DNA of 64,000 nt from Microbulbifer variabilis ATCC 700307 (GCF_000380565.1 NZ_AQYJ01000022.1:62001-126000); one strand, 5' to 3'. Positions 44,560 to 54,791 are shown, counted from the first letter of the stretch. Numbers and translations: made by a program. The notes: a model not told the origin generated them from the sequence alone.

Positions 44560-45375
44560 TCAGAGGGATGGTGCGTCAATACGTACTGTGTAATTTTCTC
44601 GGTACTGCTGATATTGCTGTTCCAGTTGTGCTTTTCGCCTGTTTAATTGCCAATCACGCAGCACCTGAGTCCGCACTTCTGAAAACTTGGCTGCGCTGCT
44701 GGGTTCATAATCATCTACGAAAACCAGGTGCCAGCCATAAGCGGACTTCAGTGGTCCAAACCAGTTTCCCTGCGATGATTTAGTAAGTTGGCTGGAAAAG
44801 CCGGGGCCAAATAGCTGATCAATACGCGTGCTGCTCTTATTGTTTATCTGATTGGGCAATAGGCTACTGTCTCCGGCAGAGGCGTCTTCCAGGCCCTGGT
44901 TAAGCCGGATGAGGACTTTTTTAATATCCTCCTGGCTATTACTGGTTTGAAAATAGAGTTGTCGGAAGCTGAAGTGGGCTTGGCGCTGGTAGTCTTTCCC
45001 ATTTTGCTCCATGTATTGCTGCAGCGTGCTTTCCGCCGGCTCAAAGTTGTCGGCAATATCCCTGGCGGCAAGTTCTATCTTCATACGTAAACGTCGCCGG
45101 ATCACGGTGTCATTGTGATCCAGACCGAGGTTCAGCGCCTCACGGTACAATATTTCTTCTCGCACATAAGTTTCCACAAGCTGCTGTACCTCAACAGGAG
45201 AGGGTGCCCGTTGCCAGCGACGGGAAAATACTGCGGAAAGGTGCTCAATACGGTCCTCAGTTATGACAATTTTGTTGCGGTCCACCGATTGTTCTTGTAC
45301 AAGCGTATCAAGGATAAACAGTGCACCGCCGATGATTAACATATGAGTGAGCGGCTCTTTGATTAGTGCTCTCAT
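44560..45375 (-). CDS. Membrane-anchored parvulin-type peptidyl-prolyl isomerase
   Basis: A 271-residue protein from ATG 45375; the frame extends upstream but lacks a better start. A single N-terminal membrane helix (THMLIIGGALFILDTLV) is followed by SurA-N-like helices (VEQQLVETYVREEILYREALNLGLDHND-type) and a PpiC/rotamase domain (QAHFSFRQLYFQ to GPLKSAYGWHLVFVDDYEP). The GWHLV sequence is the parvulin active-site end. It may fold the extracytoplasmic domain of the HupE/UreJ partner, as the two genes occur together in other genomes. Confidence 0.85.
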   Translation of the reverse strand: MRALIKEPLTHMLIIGGALFILDTLVQEQSVDRNKIVITEDRIEHLSAVFSRRWQRAPSPVEVQQLVETYVREEILYREALNLGLDHNDTVIRRRLRMKIELAARDIADNFEPAESTLQQYMEQNGKDYQRQAHFSFRQLYFQTSNSQEDIKKVLIRLNQGLEDASAGDSSLLPNQINNKSSTRIDQLFGPGFSSQLTKSSQGNWFGPLKSAYGWHLVFVDDYEPSSAAKFSEVRTQVLRDWQLNRRKAQLEQQYQQYRENYTVRIDAPSL

Positions 45376-45617
45376 ACTCGGGACCTGTTTGAAGTAACTG
45401 GTGGGAATGAAGTGGCGACCGGTAAGTATGGAAGGCGGTAAGTGTTTTGCCAGAAAGAAAAAGCTTTCCCTGCCGGCCAATTTACCAAGGAATGGTGACC
45501 TATTAGAAAGAGTGGCGGCTTGGGCCTCATATATACTTGAGGAAGGCTTTCGGGAAGGCTTGCGGTTTTGCGAGCCTTCCTAGACGTTAGATCACCGCTG
45601 GTGGAGGGGAGTTGCAG

Positions 45618-46022
45618 TTGAAATATTTGGGTAGAGTCTATTTAACTCTCAACTTGTTGATTTTTGCGTCTATCGGTCTGGGAGCTCTGTTTAATCCAGA
45701 GGCTTTCGCTGCAGCAGTTGGCCTGTCATTCATTTCCCCTGCAGCTGTGCCAGAGTTTCTTGCTACTTATGGTGGCTTTATGCTGGCAATTGCCGTAATT
45801 CTCTTAATTGCTCTGGCAATGCGGCCACACCGCCGGGCAGCCTATGCGGCTTTGTCGATTTCTTATATTGGGTTCGCCATGGGTAGACTTTTTGGCATGC
45901 TGGCAACCGGCAGCTTTGACGAGCGCAACTTGTTGTTTTTGGCCCTGGAAATATTGATGGTGGTCTGGGGACTTTTCTGTTATCGAGAATCTCGCTGGTT
46001 GCCGTTGCAACATGGACACTAA
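45618..46022 (+). CDS. DUF4345-family membrane protein
   Basis: A 134-residue protein from TTG 45618, placed seven bases after GAGGGGA; TTG 45612 is too near that site. Four membrane helices alternate with short loops (VYLTLNLLIFASIGLGALF, FLATYGGFMLAIAVILLIALAM, AALSISYIGFAMGRLFGML, LLFLALEILMVVWGLF). The NPEAFAAAVGL and YGGFML segments match DUF4345. Function unknown. Confidence 0.78.
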   Translation: MKYLGRVYLTLNLLIFASIGLGALFNPEAFAAAVGLSFISPAAVPEFLATYGGFMLAIAVILLIALAMRPHRRAAYAALSISYIGFAMGRLFGMLATGSFDERNLLFLALEILMVVWGLFCYRESRWLPLQHGH

Positions 46023-46227
46023 ATGAGAGTTTTCCAATTCAAGTTGTACCTCTAAAGCTTTCGCTTATTGATAAATGACTTATTCTTTTCCCATCCAATA
46101 ATTTTCCTTGTATTAATTATTGCCAAAAAGCCTGGCGAGGGCTTTCAGCCCTGGCCTGCTGTGTCTTTTTTATCAATTGAAAAATTGTTGCGCAGTGGCC
46201 CTGTGTGGCCTCTGATTGGTGGGTGAA

Positions 46228-47178
46228 ATGTCACAGTTCCAAAGCTTGGTTGAAGCCTTGGTTATCCTGGTTGCTCTCTGTGCCTCGGCAATCTGGTTGC
46301 GTAAGCACCGGGTGATTCTCGAAGAGGAGCAGGGCGTTTTTGGGCGCCTAACGACGGATTTTGCACTGCCCGCAGTCATCCTACTCAGTTTGAGTAAGGT
46401 TCCTTTTTCCTCTCAGGCGTTAATACCGGCTGCAATTTTGTTCGTGGTTAGCATCGGTATTATGGTGCCCGCGTGGCTCATCGGAAAAATGATGGGATTA
46501 GGTCGCAAGACACTTGGCTCTATTGTATTGGTGGCTGGGTTTGGCGGCTCATCCACCTTGGGACTATCGTTGATCCGGCGGGTTTTTAACAATAATCCAC
46601 TGGTAATGAGAGATAGTGTACTGATAGGGGAATATGGCGCCTTATTATCCGTGTTTACTTTTGGTGTTGCCGTAGCTATTTACTTCGGCAGGGATGAGGG
46701 AAAAAGGGAAAGTCTGTGGGAAGCCTGCAGGCCTTTTTTTACATCGCCAATTTTCATTGCCATGATCCTAGGAACTGTTATTTCTCTTATTAGCTTGCCT
46801 CAGGGAAATGTCTTTGTTCAACTATTTGAAGATATTTTGCGAGTTTCGGGTCGGTCCCTGATTGTACTGGTGGCATTCAGTATCGGTTTGGCATTGCGTC
46901 CAATTGCGGTGCGTGAACTGGCGGGTCTGATTACTGTTGCTGTGCTTTTGAAGTTAGCGGCAGAGCCTCTTCTTGCCTGGGTTCTGGCGCTGTCTTTTGA
47001 GCTGCCACACCTGGAGCGGGAGTTACTGGTTTTACAGTCTGCTATGCCCTCTGGTGCGATTGCTGCTGTCCTGGCTAAACGTTATGGATGTGATGGTGCG
47101 GTTGCCTCAGCTATGGTGGTGGCGACAGCCTTTATCAGCTTGGTATCACTGCCACTCACGCTGTATTTGGGAGGATGA
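46228..47178 (+). CDS. AEC-family (auxin efflux carrier-like) transporter
   Basis: A 316-residue protein from ATG 46228 (GGTGGG upstream). It has about ten membrane helices in two five-helix repeats. Family landmarks are LTTDFALPAVILLSLS in the first repeat and LQSAMPSGAIAAVLAKRYG with the crossing helix in the second. Members export dicarboxylates, malonate or auxin-like acids. The substrate is not predictable here. It is followed by a hairpin shared with the convergent desaturase gene. Confidence 0.85.
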   Translation: MSQFQSLVEALVILVALCASAIWLRKHRVILEEEQGVFGRLTTDFALPAVILLSLSKVPFSSQALIPAAILFVVSIGIMVPAWLIGKMMGLGRKTLGSIVLVAGFGGSSTLGLSLIRRVFNNNPLVMRDSVLIGEYGALLSVFTFGVAVAIYFGRDEGKRESLWEACRPFFTSPIFIAMILGTVISLISLPQGNVFVQLFEDILRVSGRSLIVLVAFSIGLALRPIAVRELAGLITVAVLLKLAAEPLLAWVLALSFELPHLERELLVLQSAMPSGAIAAVLAKRYGCDGAVASAMVVATAFISLVSLPLTLYLGG

Positions 47179-47190
47179 GCATTCGGGATC

Positions 47191-47226
47191 CGGACCTGTG
47201 AATATCAGTTGAATGCCACAGGTCCG
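47191..47226. terminator. Bidirectional hairpin between convergent genes
   Basis: Perfect 10-bp arms CGGACCTGTG / CACAGGTCCG with a 16-nt loop, between the AEC transporter stop and the end of the fatty acid hydroxylase gene. Confidence 0.55.
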
Positions 47227-47236
47227 ACCGAACGCC

Positions 47237-48079
47237 CTATGCGATAATTTTTTCTCCGTCCTCCCTATCTGGAGTTGGTGCCGTCCCATGGGCTTGAGGC
47301 AGCTTTTCACCATGGAGCTCCCCGTCTACCGCTTGGCGGAAAACTTTCTTGTAGTCTTTGAATTCAGTACCCATCAACCGGTCCCACCAAGTGAAGTAGA
47401 AGCCATAATTACCCTGGAATCGCTGGTGGTGAAGGTCGTGGTGGGTGGTTGTAGTCATATTGTCCAGCGGACCATCCACCCAGCTGCGTGGGTGAAATTC
47501 GCGGCCGGTATGTAGCATGGAGTTACGGAAAATCATTACAAACAGGAAACTGAGCCAGATAGTTGGGTGTAGGGGTATTGTTAGTGCAATCAGGGGGGAG
47601 AAGAGCCCATTAACAAAAATTTCCCCGATTGAAAAACTGTAAGCCGTCCAGGGTGTGGGAGTCCGCGACATATGGTGCAGACGGTGGAAGTGTTTAAACA
47701 CCCTTGGGTGGTGCATGGCCCTGTGGGTCCAGTAAAAGTAGGCGTCATGTAAAAGGATAACTACAGGCAGGCTGATCAGGTTCCACCACATAGGGTAATC
47801 ACTCCACTGCCAGTAAAGCTTGGCAATGCCCATATCCTGCAGCAGATTAATAGTGATACCGAAAAGAGTGAAAATACAAACGGTCAGCATTGAGTAGCTG
47901 ACTTCTCGTCGAATGTCCCCCCAGTTGGCTCGGCGTTCTTGAATTCGGCGCCGGTTCATCCAAGCGCGAAATAGCCAGCCTGCACAGATACTCATTACCG
48001 AAGCCGCCAGCACATAGCGAAATAGGGTTAATTTAAAGTGAGTGGCTCCGTAGTGACTCACGTCCATTAGAAAATCCAT
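47237..48079 (-). CDS. Fatty acid hydroxylase/sterol desaturase-family protein
   Basis: A 280-residue membrane protein with the di-iron histidine boxes HDAYFYWTHRAMHH, FHRLHH and HHDLHHQRF. Hydrophobic helices precede the boxes (about 18-40, 65-85, 100-120). The enzymes of this superfamily hydroxylate or desaturate lipids or sterol-like compounds with O2 at the membrane. Start ATG 48079. It lies 154 bp downstream of a membrane AraC regulator gene on the same strand. Confidence 0.88.
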   Translation of the reverse strand: MDFLMDVSHYGATHFKLTLFRYVLAASVMSICAGWLFRAWMNRRRIQERRANWGDIRREVSYSMLTVCIFTLFGITINLLQDMGIAKLYWQWSDYPMWWNLISLPVVILLHDAYFYWTHRAMHHPRVFKHFHRLHHMSRTPTPWTAYSFSIGEIFVNGLFSPLIALTIPLHPTIWLSFLFVMIFRNSMLHTGREFHPRSWVDGPLDNMTTTTHHDLHHQRFQGNYGFYFTWWDRLMGTEFKDYKKVFRQAVDGELHGEKLPQAHGTAPTPDREDGEKIIA

Positions 48080-48233
48080 ACTCTCACCATCAATATTGTA
48101 TTGGAAATGGAGTCGCTGTTTTCCCGGTAGGATTGGGGCAGCGCGTGCGGTGGAGTTTCCAGTCTGGGGACGTTTTTTAATAGAGGCTTGCGGAAAATGA
48201 AAAAATGCTGACGGATTCCGAACGGCTGCCCAA

Positions 48234-49301
48234 TCAGGCGGGCAGCTTCTCGCGACGGTACTCGGTGGGAGTCAAATTATGGCGGCGCTTGAAGGCAGCA
48301 TTAAAGGGGCTGAGTGAGCGGTAGCCGATATCCAGGGCGATAGTCAGTACCGGAAGGTGCGCCTGTTCAGGGTCTGCAAGGCGGGCGCTGGCTTCATCAA
48401 TACGGAACTGATTTAGATACTCATTAAAATTCCGATAACCGAGATGGCGATTAATCAGAGTGCGCAGCAGGTGTTCGCGAGTATCCAGTTGCTCTGCCAG
48501 CTCCCGAATAGTAAGACCCGTGTGACGGTAGCCGCCGTTTTCCATATGCTCCTGCAGTTTTACCAGCTGTGCCTGCTGCTGTTCATCCAGACTTGGCACT
48601 GGTTCTGGTGGTGGTGCCTCTTCCTCTGGGGATTCTACTGGTACTTGTGAAAGGGACTCCCCCAAGGCGCTGGGTGCTAGTGCCAGCAGCCATAAACAAG
48701 CTGCCAGCGATAAAAGGCTGGCTAACAGTGCGTGTAGGGTCGGTACACCATTCGGCACAGGTCGGTAAGCAAACAAAGACTCGGCACTGATCACAATAAA
48801 CATATAAGCGCCAACTACAATTAACAGGATTGCGCGCAGGCGGCGGCGCTCTTCCACAAGGTCGGATTGGAATTGCCCTAACAGTGTCAACACTCCCAAG
48901 CCAATCAGGGCGAGGCGCAGGAATTGGGATAGATTAAAGAAAATTTCCTGTGCGTTGGCGCTCACTGAAATTGGTGCGTGATTTGCCATGACGCTGAAGA
49001 TGATGGAGAGGGAAATCGGGAGCCAGCCCCAATGTGGGAAGGATTCCTCCTCTCGGCATAGCAAATGTGTAAAAAGCCAAAAGGCGGCAGGCACCAGAAT
49101 CACAGGCATATGAACAAGCATGGCAACGGTGCCACTAAGCGCGGGCAGTGTCGGTAGTAGCAGGTAGCAAATTACGCCTAGCAGGACCAGAATCAGCCAC
49201 CGACCTGCAGCGAGCTGGTAGTGGTTAATGGATACTTTGGCAGCCGCCAGCAACAGTAAAGCGCAGGCCCCGCCAGAGAAAAATAAATAACCGGCGGTCA
49301 T
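48234..49301 (-). CDS. Membrane-embedded AraC-family transcriptional regulator
   Basis: A 355-residue protein. Residues 1-215 contain about seven membrane helices (for example ACALLLLAAAKV, WLILVLLGVICYLLLPTL, LHALLASLLSLAACLWLLAL). A Pro/Glu-rich linker (about 222-240) leads to a C-terminal AraC DNA-binding domain of about 100 residues (LTIRELAEQLDTREHLLRTLINRHLGYRNFNEYLNQFRI and IALDIGYRSLSPFNAAFKRRHNLTP). This is a one-component regulator that would act from the membrane. The neighbouring hydroxylase gene downstream is a possible target. Start ATG 49301, four bp after the transglycosylase gene. Confidence 0.88.
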   Translation of the reverse strand: MTAGYLFFSGGACALLLLAAAKVSINHYQLAAGRWLILVLLGVICYLLLPTLPALSGTVAMLVHMPVILVPAAFWLFTHLLCREEESFPHWGWLPISLSIIFSVMANHAPISVSANAQEIFFNLSQFLRLALIGLGVLTLLGQFQSDLVEERRRLRAILLIVVGAYMFIVISAESLFAYRPVPNGVPTLHALLASLLSLAACLWLLALAPSALGESLSQVPVESPEEEAPPPEPVPSLDEQQQAQLVKLQEHMENGGYRHTGLTIRELAEQLDTREHLLRTLINRHLGYRNFNEYLNQFRIDEASARLADPEQAHLPVLTIALDIGYRSLSPFNAAFKRRHNLTPTEYRREKLPA

Positions 49302-49304
49302 GGC

Positions 49305-49871
49305 TTACCTCCAGCGGTTAGCCCAGGCATCCAGGACTTTGCTGCTATAGCTGTGGCGGCCATAGCTGCCATTGTAATAAGCGAGGGCATTGGCCAAGTT
49401 ACCCTTGGCTTTCTTAATATAGTGCTTGAGGATTGTGCAGCCATAGCGCAGATTGGTATCCATATCGATCAGGTTGTCATCCGGACGCCCGATTTCCTTT
49501 TTCCAGAATGGCATCACCTGCATCATACCCTGGGCACCTACTCGGGATACCGCATAGGGATTGAAGGCGCTCTCGATCTGGATTACGGCGAGGACAATCT
49601 CCGGTCGTAGTCCCGCACGCGTCGCTTCGCGGTGCACCGCTTTCAGCACATGCATCCGTCTTTTAGGGTCTTTGATATAGCGGGATAGAGGCTGGGATTT
49701 TGACATCAGCCACACTTCTGCATCGAAGCGATCGACAAAACTGTCTGCCTGGCTGATGGCTTCTCTCAGGGCGAGGCGCAACTCGGGATCGACTTCATTG
49801 GAGATGCTCTGGGATTGGGCGCCACACCAAGCCAAGCATAACCATATTGTGGTGATAGCTTTTTTTATCAT
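49305..49871 (-). CDS. Lytic transglycosylase, SLT family
   Basis: A 188-residue protein from ATG 49871. The signal peptide ends near WCGAQS (residue 20). The SLT domain includes the catalytic Glu100 in VIQIESAFNPYAVS, followed by GAQGMMQVMPFW and the substrate motif NLIDMDTNLRYGC and ALAYYNGSYGRH. It cleaves the glycan strand of peptidoglycan to form 1,6-anhydromuramic ends. No lipobox, so probably periplasmic soluble. Upstream of the AraC gene with a 3-bp gap. Confidence 0.9.
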   Translation of the reverse strand: MIKKAITTIWLCLAWCGAQSQSISNEVDPELRLALREAISQADSFVDRFDAEVWLMSKSQPLSRYIKDPKRRMHVLKAVHREATRAGLRPEIVLAVIQIESAFNPYAVSRVGAQGMMQVMPFWKKEIGRPDDNLIDMDTNLRYGCTILKHYIKKAKGNLANALAYYNGSYGRHSYSSKVLDAWANRWR

Positions 49872-49964
49872 GGCTTGGATTTTACGAAATCCTGGCAAAA
49901 TGGGCAGTGCCTTTTTGCGGACCTGTAACGCAAATCTACTTTATCGCGGAGTATTGGCAGGATA

Positions 49965-49986
49965 CCCGGCCCGCTAAGGAGCCGGG
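49965..49986. terminator. Short hairpin downstream of proS
   Basis: CCCGGC / GCCGGG with a 10-nt loop. No T-run in the proS direction, so it is a weak candidate. Confidence 0.3.
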
Positions 49987-50001
49987 ATGGCGGGTTGTGG
50001 A

Positions 50002-51729
50002 TTAGTGGCTGATTTTATCCAGTAAGACTTCTTCCAGCTGGAAGACAGCAAACTCCTGGCTTTCAGCATCGCCGCGCCCTTTGTACTCCACCACACCTTT
50101 TTCCAGACCGCGGTCGCCGATTACGATACGGTGTGGGATACCGATCAACTCGACATCTGCAAGCATGGCGCCAAGTCGTGCCTTTGGCTCATCCATCAGC
50201 AATACATCGATGCCTTTGTTGCGCAGGGATTCGTACAGGTGGTCGCACTTCTCCCGCACCACTTCGCTTTTGTGCATATTGATAGGCACGATCGCCAGCT
50301 GGAACGGAGCGATTGCATCTGGCCACAGAATGCCGGAATCGTCGTGATTCTGTTCGATCGCTGCCGCTACGATACGGGAAACACCGATGCCGTAACAGCC
50401 CATCGGCATTACCTGTTCCTTACCGTTTTCGTCGAGTACAGTGGCATTCATTGCGCGGCTGTATTTGTCACCCAGCTGGAAGATATGGCCTACTTCAATG
50501 CCGCGTTTGATTTCCAGGGTTCCCTGTCCATCAGGGCTGATATCGCCGGGAACCACATTGCGCAGATCGGCAATACGGCCGAGCTCTACATCGCGACCCC
50601 AGTTCACGCCGGTATAGTGGTAATCGTCGCGGTTAGCACCACAGATGAAATCTGCCAAGTGCGCTGCTGATCTATCCACAACCATCTCGATCTTCATGCC
50701 CACTGGGCCCAGAGAACCGATATTGCAGCCCAGCTCGTCAGCGATACGTTGCTCTGGTGCGAACTCAAGCGGGCTTGCGATACCGGCCAGCTTTTCCGCT
50801 TTTAGTTCATTTAACTCGTGGTCGCCGCGGAGGACCAGCGCGACCAGTGGTGCGGTTTCCCCTTCTTCGCATTCGCCCATCACAATGAGAGTTTTCACCG
50901 AGTGGGCAGGGTCGCTCTTCAGGAATTCGCTGACATCGGCGATGGTTTTCTGCCCTGGGGTGTGCACTTCCTGCATATCCCCACTGGGTGCGGCACGCTC
51001 ACCGGCAGGGGCTACAGCTTCAGCCAGCTCTACGTTGGCTGCGTAACGGGACTCTGTGGAGAAGGCGATATCATCTTCACCACTTTGTGCCAGAACGTGG
51101 AACTCGTGGGAACTGGAGCCTCCGATAGAGCCGGTATCCGCCAGTACTGGACGGTAGTCCAGGCCAATGCGGTCAAAAATACGACAATAGGCATTGTGCA
51201 TTATGTCGTAGGTTTCCTGCAGGGAGTCCGCATCGATATGGAAGGAGTAGGCGTCTTTCATGGTGAACTCGCGTGCGCGCATTACACCAAAACGGGGGCG
51301 AATTTCGTCGCGGAATTTGGTTTGTACCTGGTAGAAACTCGCCGGTAGTTGTTTATAGCTGTTGATCTCGTTGCGGATCAAATCGGTGATCACTTCTTCG
51401 TGGGTTGGGCCCAGGCAGAAGTGATTATTGTGGCGGTCCTGGATTCGCAGCAGCTCAGGGCCATACTGCTGCCAGCGGCCGGATTCTTCCCAAAGTTCTG
51501 CCGGTTGTACCACGGGCATTAGTACTTCCAGTGCTCCGGCTCGGTCCATTTCCTCGCGTACAATACGCTCCACCTTACGCAGCACGCGCAACCCTGTGGG
51601 TAACCAGGTGTACAGGCCGGATGACAGGCGACGGATCATACCCGCGCGCAACATTAGTTGATGGCTAATTACCACCGCGTCGTTTGGGGTTTCTTTTTGG
51701 GTTGCAATGAGATAACGGGATGCGCGCAT
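50002..51729 (-). CDS. proS: Prolyl-tRNA synthetase (bacterial type)
   Basis: A 575-residue class II synthetase. Motifs: [24 protein letters not shown] (motif 1 area), [26 protein letters not shown] (motif 2) and [21 protein letters not shown] (motif 3). The inserted editing domain (INS/YbaK-like, about 230-390, with [15 protein letters not shown]) is present, as in most bacterial enzymes, and the anticodon-binding domain closes the C-terminus. Start ATG 51729. Confidence 0.97.
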   Translation of the reverse strand: MRASRYLIATQKETPNDAVVISHQLMLRAGMIRRLSSGLYTWLPTGLRVLRKVERIVREEMDRAGALEVLMPVVQPAELWEESGRWQQYGPELLRIQDRHNNHFCLGPTHEEVITDLIRNEINSYKQLPASFYQVQTKFRDEIRPRFGVMRAREFTMKDAYSFHIDADSLQETYDIMHNAYCRIFDRIGLDYRPVLADTGSIGGSSSHEFHVLAQSGEDDIAFSTESRYAANVELAEAVAPAGERAAPSGDMQEVHTPGQKTIADVSEFLKSDPAHSVKTLIVMGECEEGETAPLVALVLRGDHELNELKAEKLAGIASPLEFAPEQRIADELGCNIGSLGPVGMKIEMVVDRSAAHLADFICGANRDDYHYTGVNWGRDVELGRIADLRNVVPGDISPDGQGTLEIKRGIEVGHIFQLGDKYSRAMNATVLDENGKEQVMPMGCYGIGVSRIVAAAIEQNHDDSGILWPDAIAPFQLAIVPINMHKSEVVREKCDHLYESLRNKGIDVLLMDEPKARLGAMLADVELIGIPHRIVIGDRGLEKGVVEYKGRGDAESQEFAVFQLEEVLLDKISH

Positions 51730-51904
51730 AGGAATCTGTTGGGCTCAATTATCAGTAAGCTGGCTATTTTACGCTATTCATCGCGCAATAAATATTGCCG
51801 CTTGGTTCTGGTCTGGTTATTAAGATTGGGGGGGCAGTGAGCTCTAACTGGCTCATATCCTATGTAAGCCAAATTAAGTAGGAAAGGGCGTTTTCCGAGT
51901 ACAT

Positions 51905-51940
51905 CAGTAAAAAACCCCGCATGAGCGGGGTTTTTTACTG
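51905..51940. terminator. Strong bidirectional terminator
   Basis: Perfect 16-bp arms with the core CCCCGC/GCGGGG, an ATGA loop and T6 on either strand. It lies just after the stop of the HU-type gene on the minus strand. Confidence 0.9.
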
Positions 51941-51955
51941 AGGAAGAGGGATGTC

Positions 51956-52357
51956 TTAGGACTCCGCCATTTCTTTCAGCTTCTTCAGCGGACGAACTTT
52001 CACCTGAATGCTGGCCGGCTTGGCCTTAAAGGTGGTCTCTTCACCAGTGAACGGGTTGATACCCTTGCGAGCCTTCTTGGCCGGCTTCTTCACGGTGGTG
52101 ATTTTCATCAGGCCAGGCAGAGCGAACTCGCCAATAGCGCGCTTCTTGATGTGACCTTCGATGATATCGCTCAGCTCATCCAGAACAGACTGAACCTGTT
52201 TGCGGGACAGCTCAGTGTTTTCCGCAATTTGGTTCAGGACCTGGGTTTTAGTGTACTTTTCCTTGATTGCCTTTACTTTTTTGGCCGGTGCGGCTTTCTT
52301 AGCTGGAGCCTTTTTGGCAGCAGCTGTTTTAGTAGCAGCTTTCCTGGTAACAGCCAT
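51956..52357 (-). CDS. HU-family DNA-binding protein with Lys/Ala-rich N-terminal tail
   Basis: A 133-residue protein. Residues 1-34 are a Lys/Ala/Pro-rich tail like histone H1 repeats (TKTAAAKKAPAKKAAPAKK). Residues about 36-133 form an HU/IHF domain with NQIAENTELSRKQVQSVLDEL, a beta-arm and GINPFTGEETTFKAKPA near the end. Preceded by AAGGAAGT and followed by a very strong terminator. It probably compacts or bends DNA. The tail is likely to bind extra DNA. Highly expressed from the ribosome site and codon pattern, which is inference. Confidence 0.87.
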   Translation of the reverse strand: MAVTRKAATKTAAAKKAPAKKAAPAKKVKAIKEKYTKTQVLNQIAENTELSRKQVQSVLDELSDIIEGHIKKRAIGEFALPGLMKITTVKKPAKKARKGINPFTGEETTFKAKPASIQVKVRPLKKLKEMAES

Positions 52358-52647
52358 GGCTTACTTCCTTCTTTTGTTGTTTGGTATGTATCCGGTAAAA
52401 GTGTGTTTGGTCTCCCGCTGCGCTGCATCCAAAAAACGGCGGTCTCAGCGGGTGATGGAGGGAAGTATATATAGTTTTTGTTCGGCCGCACGGGGAAATA
52501 CTGGAAAAATAGTGCTTTTTCTATAGTTTTTAGCCTTTTTGTGACTCTGAAACCCCTCTCGACAGGCCAAAAGGTGGGGGCAGCTTCTTCCCTTTGGGGG
52601 GCTCATGTATACTCTGTCCCCCTTTTTACAGCACCAGGTACTGAGTA

Positions 52648-52917
52648 ATGCCGATCTATGAATACCAGTGCAATGCCTGCGGCCATGAAATGGAGGCCCT
52701 GCAGCGCATGAGCGATGACCCGCTCAAAGACTGTCCAGCCTGTGAACAGGCAGAGCTGCGTAAGAAAGTTTCCGCGGCTGGATTCCGCCTGAAGGGCGGC
52801 GGTTGGTATGAGACTGACTTTAAAACCGGTAATAAGAAAAACCTTGCCGGTGGCGCAGCCAATAATGGTAATGCCAAGGGCGACAAGCCCGCTAAGCCGG
52901 CGGCAAAGACGGCCTAG
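52648..52917 (+). CDS. FmdB-family zinc ribbon protein
   Basis: An 89-residue protein starting MPIYEYQCNACGHEME. The FmdB zinc ribbon has CX2C (CNAC) and CPAC. The KVSAAGFRLKGGGWYETDF part is the usual family core. The C-terminus is an Ala/Lys/Gly tail. Often lies next to aspS in gammaproteobacteria, as here (77 bp upstream). Function is unknown; regulatory or nucleic acid-binding roles have been proposed. Confidence 0.88.
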   Translation: MPIYEYQCNACGHEMEALQRMSDDPLKDCPACEQAELRKKVSAAGFRLKGGGWYETDFKTGNKKNLAGGAANNGNAKGDKPAKPAAKTA

Positions 52918-52994
52918 ATCCGCTGTGCGGGTTTGCCCGCGCGGTGTACTCTCTACTTAAACTTTTCACCTATCGATAACGGGAATTTTCATCC

Positions 52995-54773
52995 ATGCGC
53001 AGCGACTACTGTGGCGTCCTTCGTTCCGCGGATATAGACCGTGTAGTAACCCTCTGTGGCTGGGTCGATCGCCGTCGAGATCACGGCGGTGTGATCTTCA
53101 TCGACCTGCGCGATCGCGAGGGTATTGTTCAAGTAGTATTTGATCCGGATGCTGCCGAGCATTTCGAAATGGCCGACCGCGTGCGCAGTGAATATGTGCT
53201 TAAGGTCACTGGGCGTGTGCGTGCCCGCGCTCCAGAGGCATTGAATCCAAATATGGATACAGGTGAAGTCGAGGTATATGGCACCGAGCTGGAAATTCTC
53301 AATGCAGCGGAAACCGTACCTTTCCAGTTGGATGAGCATACCGAAGTAGGTGAGGACGTACGTCTTAAGTACCGTTACCTGGATCTGCGCCGCAATGAGA
53401 TGCAGAGCAATCTGTATTTCCGCTCCAAGTTGACCACTGCTATCCGCAATTACCTGGATGAACACGGCTTCCTCGATATTGAAACTCCAATCCTGACCCG
53501 TGCCACCCCGGAAGGCGCGAGGGATTATCTGGTCCCAAGCCGGACCCACGAAGGTAAATTCTTCGCCCTGCCGCAGTCTCCACAGCTGTTTAAGCAGTTG
53601 TTGATGGTTTCCGGCTTTGACCGCTACTACCAGATAGCCAAGTGTTTCCGAGACGAGGACCTGCGTGCGGACCGCCAGCCGGAATTTACCCAGATCGATA
53701 TCGAGACTTCCTTCCTCGACGAGGAAGAGATCATGGCGATCACCGAAGGTATGGTCCGCAAGCTGTTTAAGGAATTGAAGGGCATTGAATTGGGCGAGTT
53801 CCCCCGCATGACCCACTATCAGGCCATGTTGCGCTACGGTTCCGACAAGCCGGATCTGCGTATTCCGCTGGAAATGGTAGAAATTAAAGACCTGATGACC
53901 GAAGTGGATTTCAAGGTATTTTCCGGACCGGCTAATGATCCTAAGGGCCGTGTGGCTGCGATCAAAGTACCTGGTGGCTGCGATAAGCTGACCCGCAAGC
54001 AGATCGATGACTACGGTAAGTTTGTCGGCATCTATGGCGCTAAGGGGTTGGCCTATGTGAAAGTCAACGATCGCGCTGACCTTGAAAACGGTCTGCAGTC
54101 TCCAATTGTTAAATTCCTGCCCCTGGAAACACGCGCGGCAATCCTCGACCGTTTGCAGGCGCAAGATGGAGATATTATTTTCTTCGGAGCGGATACGGCT
54201 AAGGTGGTTTCTGAAGCCCTGGGTGCATTGCGCTGCAAGCTGGGTGAAGACCTGGATCTCTATACCAGCGAGTGGGCTCCCTTATGGGTGGTGGCCTTCC
54301 CGATGTTTGAGGAAAATGATGACGGTAGCCTCACCGCATTGCACCACCCGTTTACTGCGCCCTCTTGCAGCCCGGAAGAGTTGGAGAAAAATCCGCTCGA
54401 AGCTTTGTCGCGCGCTTACGATATGGTGCTAAATGGCACTGAGCTGGGTGGTGGCTCTGTACGTATCCATGATCAAGAGATGCAGCAGGCGGTATTCCGC
54501 ATTCTCGGCATTGATGAGGAAGAGCAGCGCGAGAAATTTGGCTTCCTGTTAGATGCGCTTAAATACGGTGCGCCCCCCCACGGTGGCCTTGCCTTTGGTT
54601 TGGATCGTCTGGTTATGCTAATGACCGGCAGCGACTCTATCCGCGATGTGATCGCTTTCCCAAAAACCCAGAGTGCGGCCTGTGTGATGACAGATGCACC
54701 GGGAACGGTGGACGCCAAGCAGCTGCGTGAATTAAGCATCCGCCTGCGCCAGAAAGAAGAACAAATCAGCTGA
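52995..54773 (+). CDS. aspS: Aspartyl-tRNA synthetase
   Basis: A 592-residue class IIb synthetase. It has the N-terminal OB-fold anticodon domain ([36 protein letters not shown]), motif 2 in [23 protein letters not shown], the GAD insert (about 280-420), and motif 3 [15 protein letters not shown] at the C-terminus. Length fits the bacterial type. Starts at ATG 52995. An inverted-repeat region separates it from yebC. Confidence 0.97.
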   Translation: MRSDYCGVLRSADIDRVVTLCGWVDRRRDHGGVIFIDLRDREGIVQVVFDPDAAEHFEMADRVRSEYVLKVTGRVRARAPEALNPNMDTGEVEVYGTELEILNAAETVPFQLDEHTEVGEDVRLKYRYLDLRRNEMQSNLYFRSKLTTAIRNYLDEHGFLDIETPILTRATPEGARDYLVPSRTHEGKFFALPQSPQLFKQLLMVSGFDRYYQIAKCFRDEDLRADRQPEFTQIDIETSFLDEEEIMAITEGMVRKLFKELKGIELGEFPRMTHYQAMLRYGSDKPDLRIPLEMVEIKDLMTEVDFKVFSGPANDPKGRVAAIKVPGGCDKLTRKQIDDYGKFVGIYGAKGLAYVKVNDRADLENGLQSPIVKFLPLETRAAILDRLQAQDGDIIFFGADTAKVVSEALGALRCKLGEDLDLYTSEWAPLWVVAFPMFEENDDGSLTALHHPFTAPSCSPEELEKNPLEALSRAYDMVLNGTELGGGSVRIHDQEMQQAVFRILGIDEEEQREKFGFLLDALKYGAPPHGGLAFGLDRLVMLMTGSDSIRDVIAFPKTQSAACVMTDAPGTVDAKQLRELSIRLRQKEEQIS

Positions 54774-54791
54774 TTTTCCCCGGTGGGCTAT

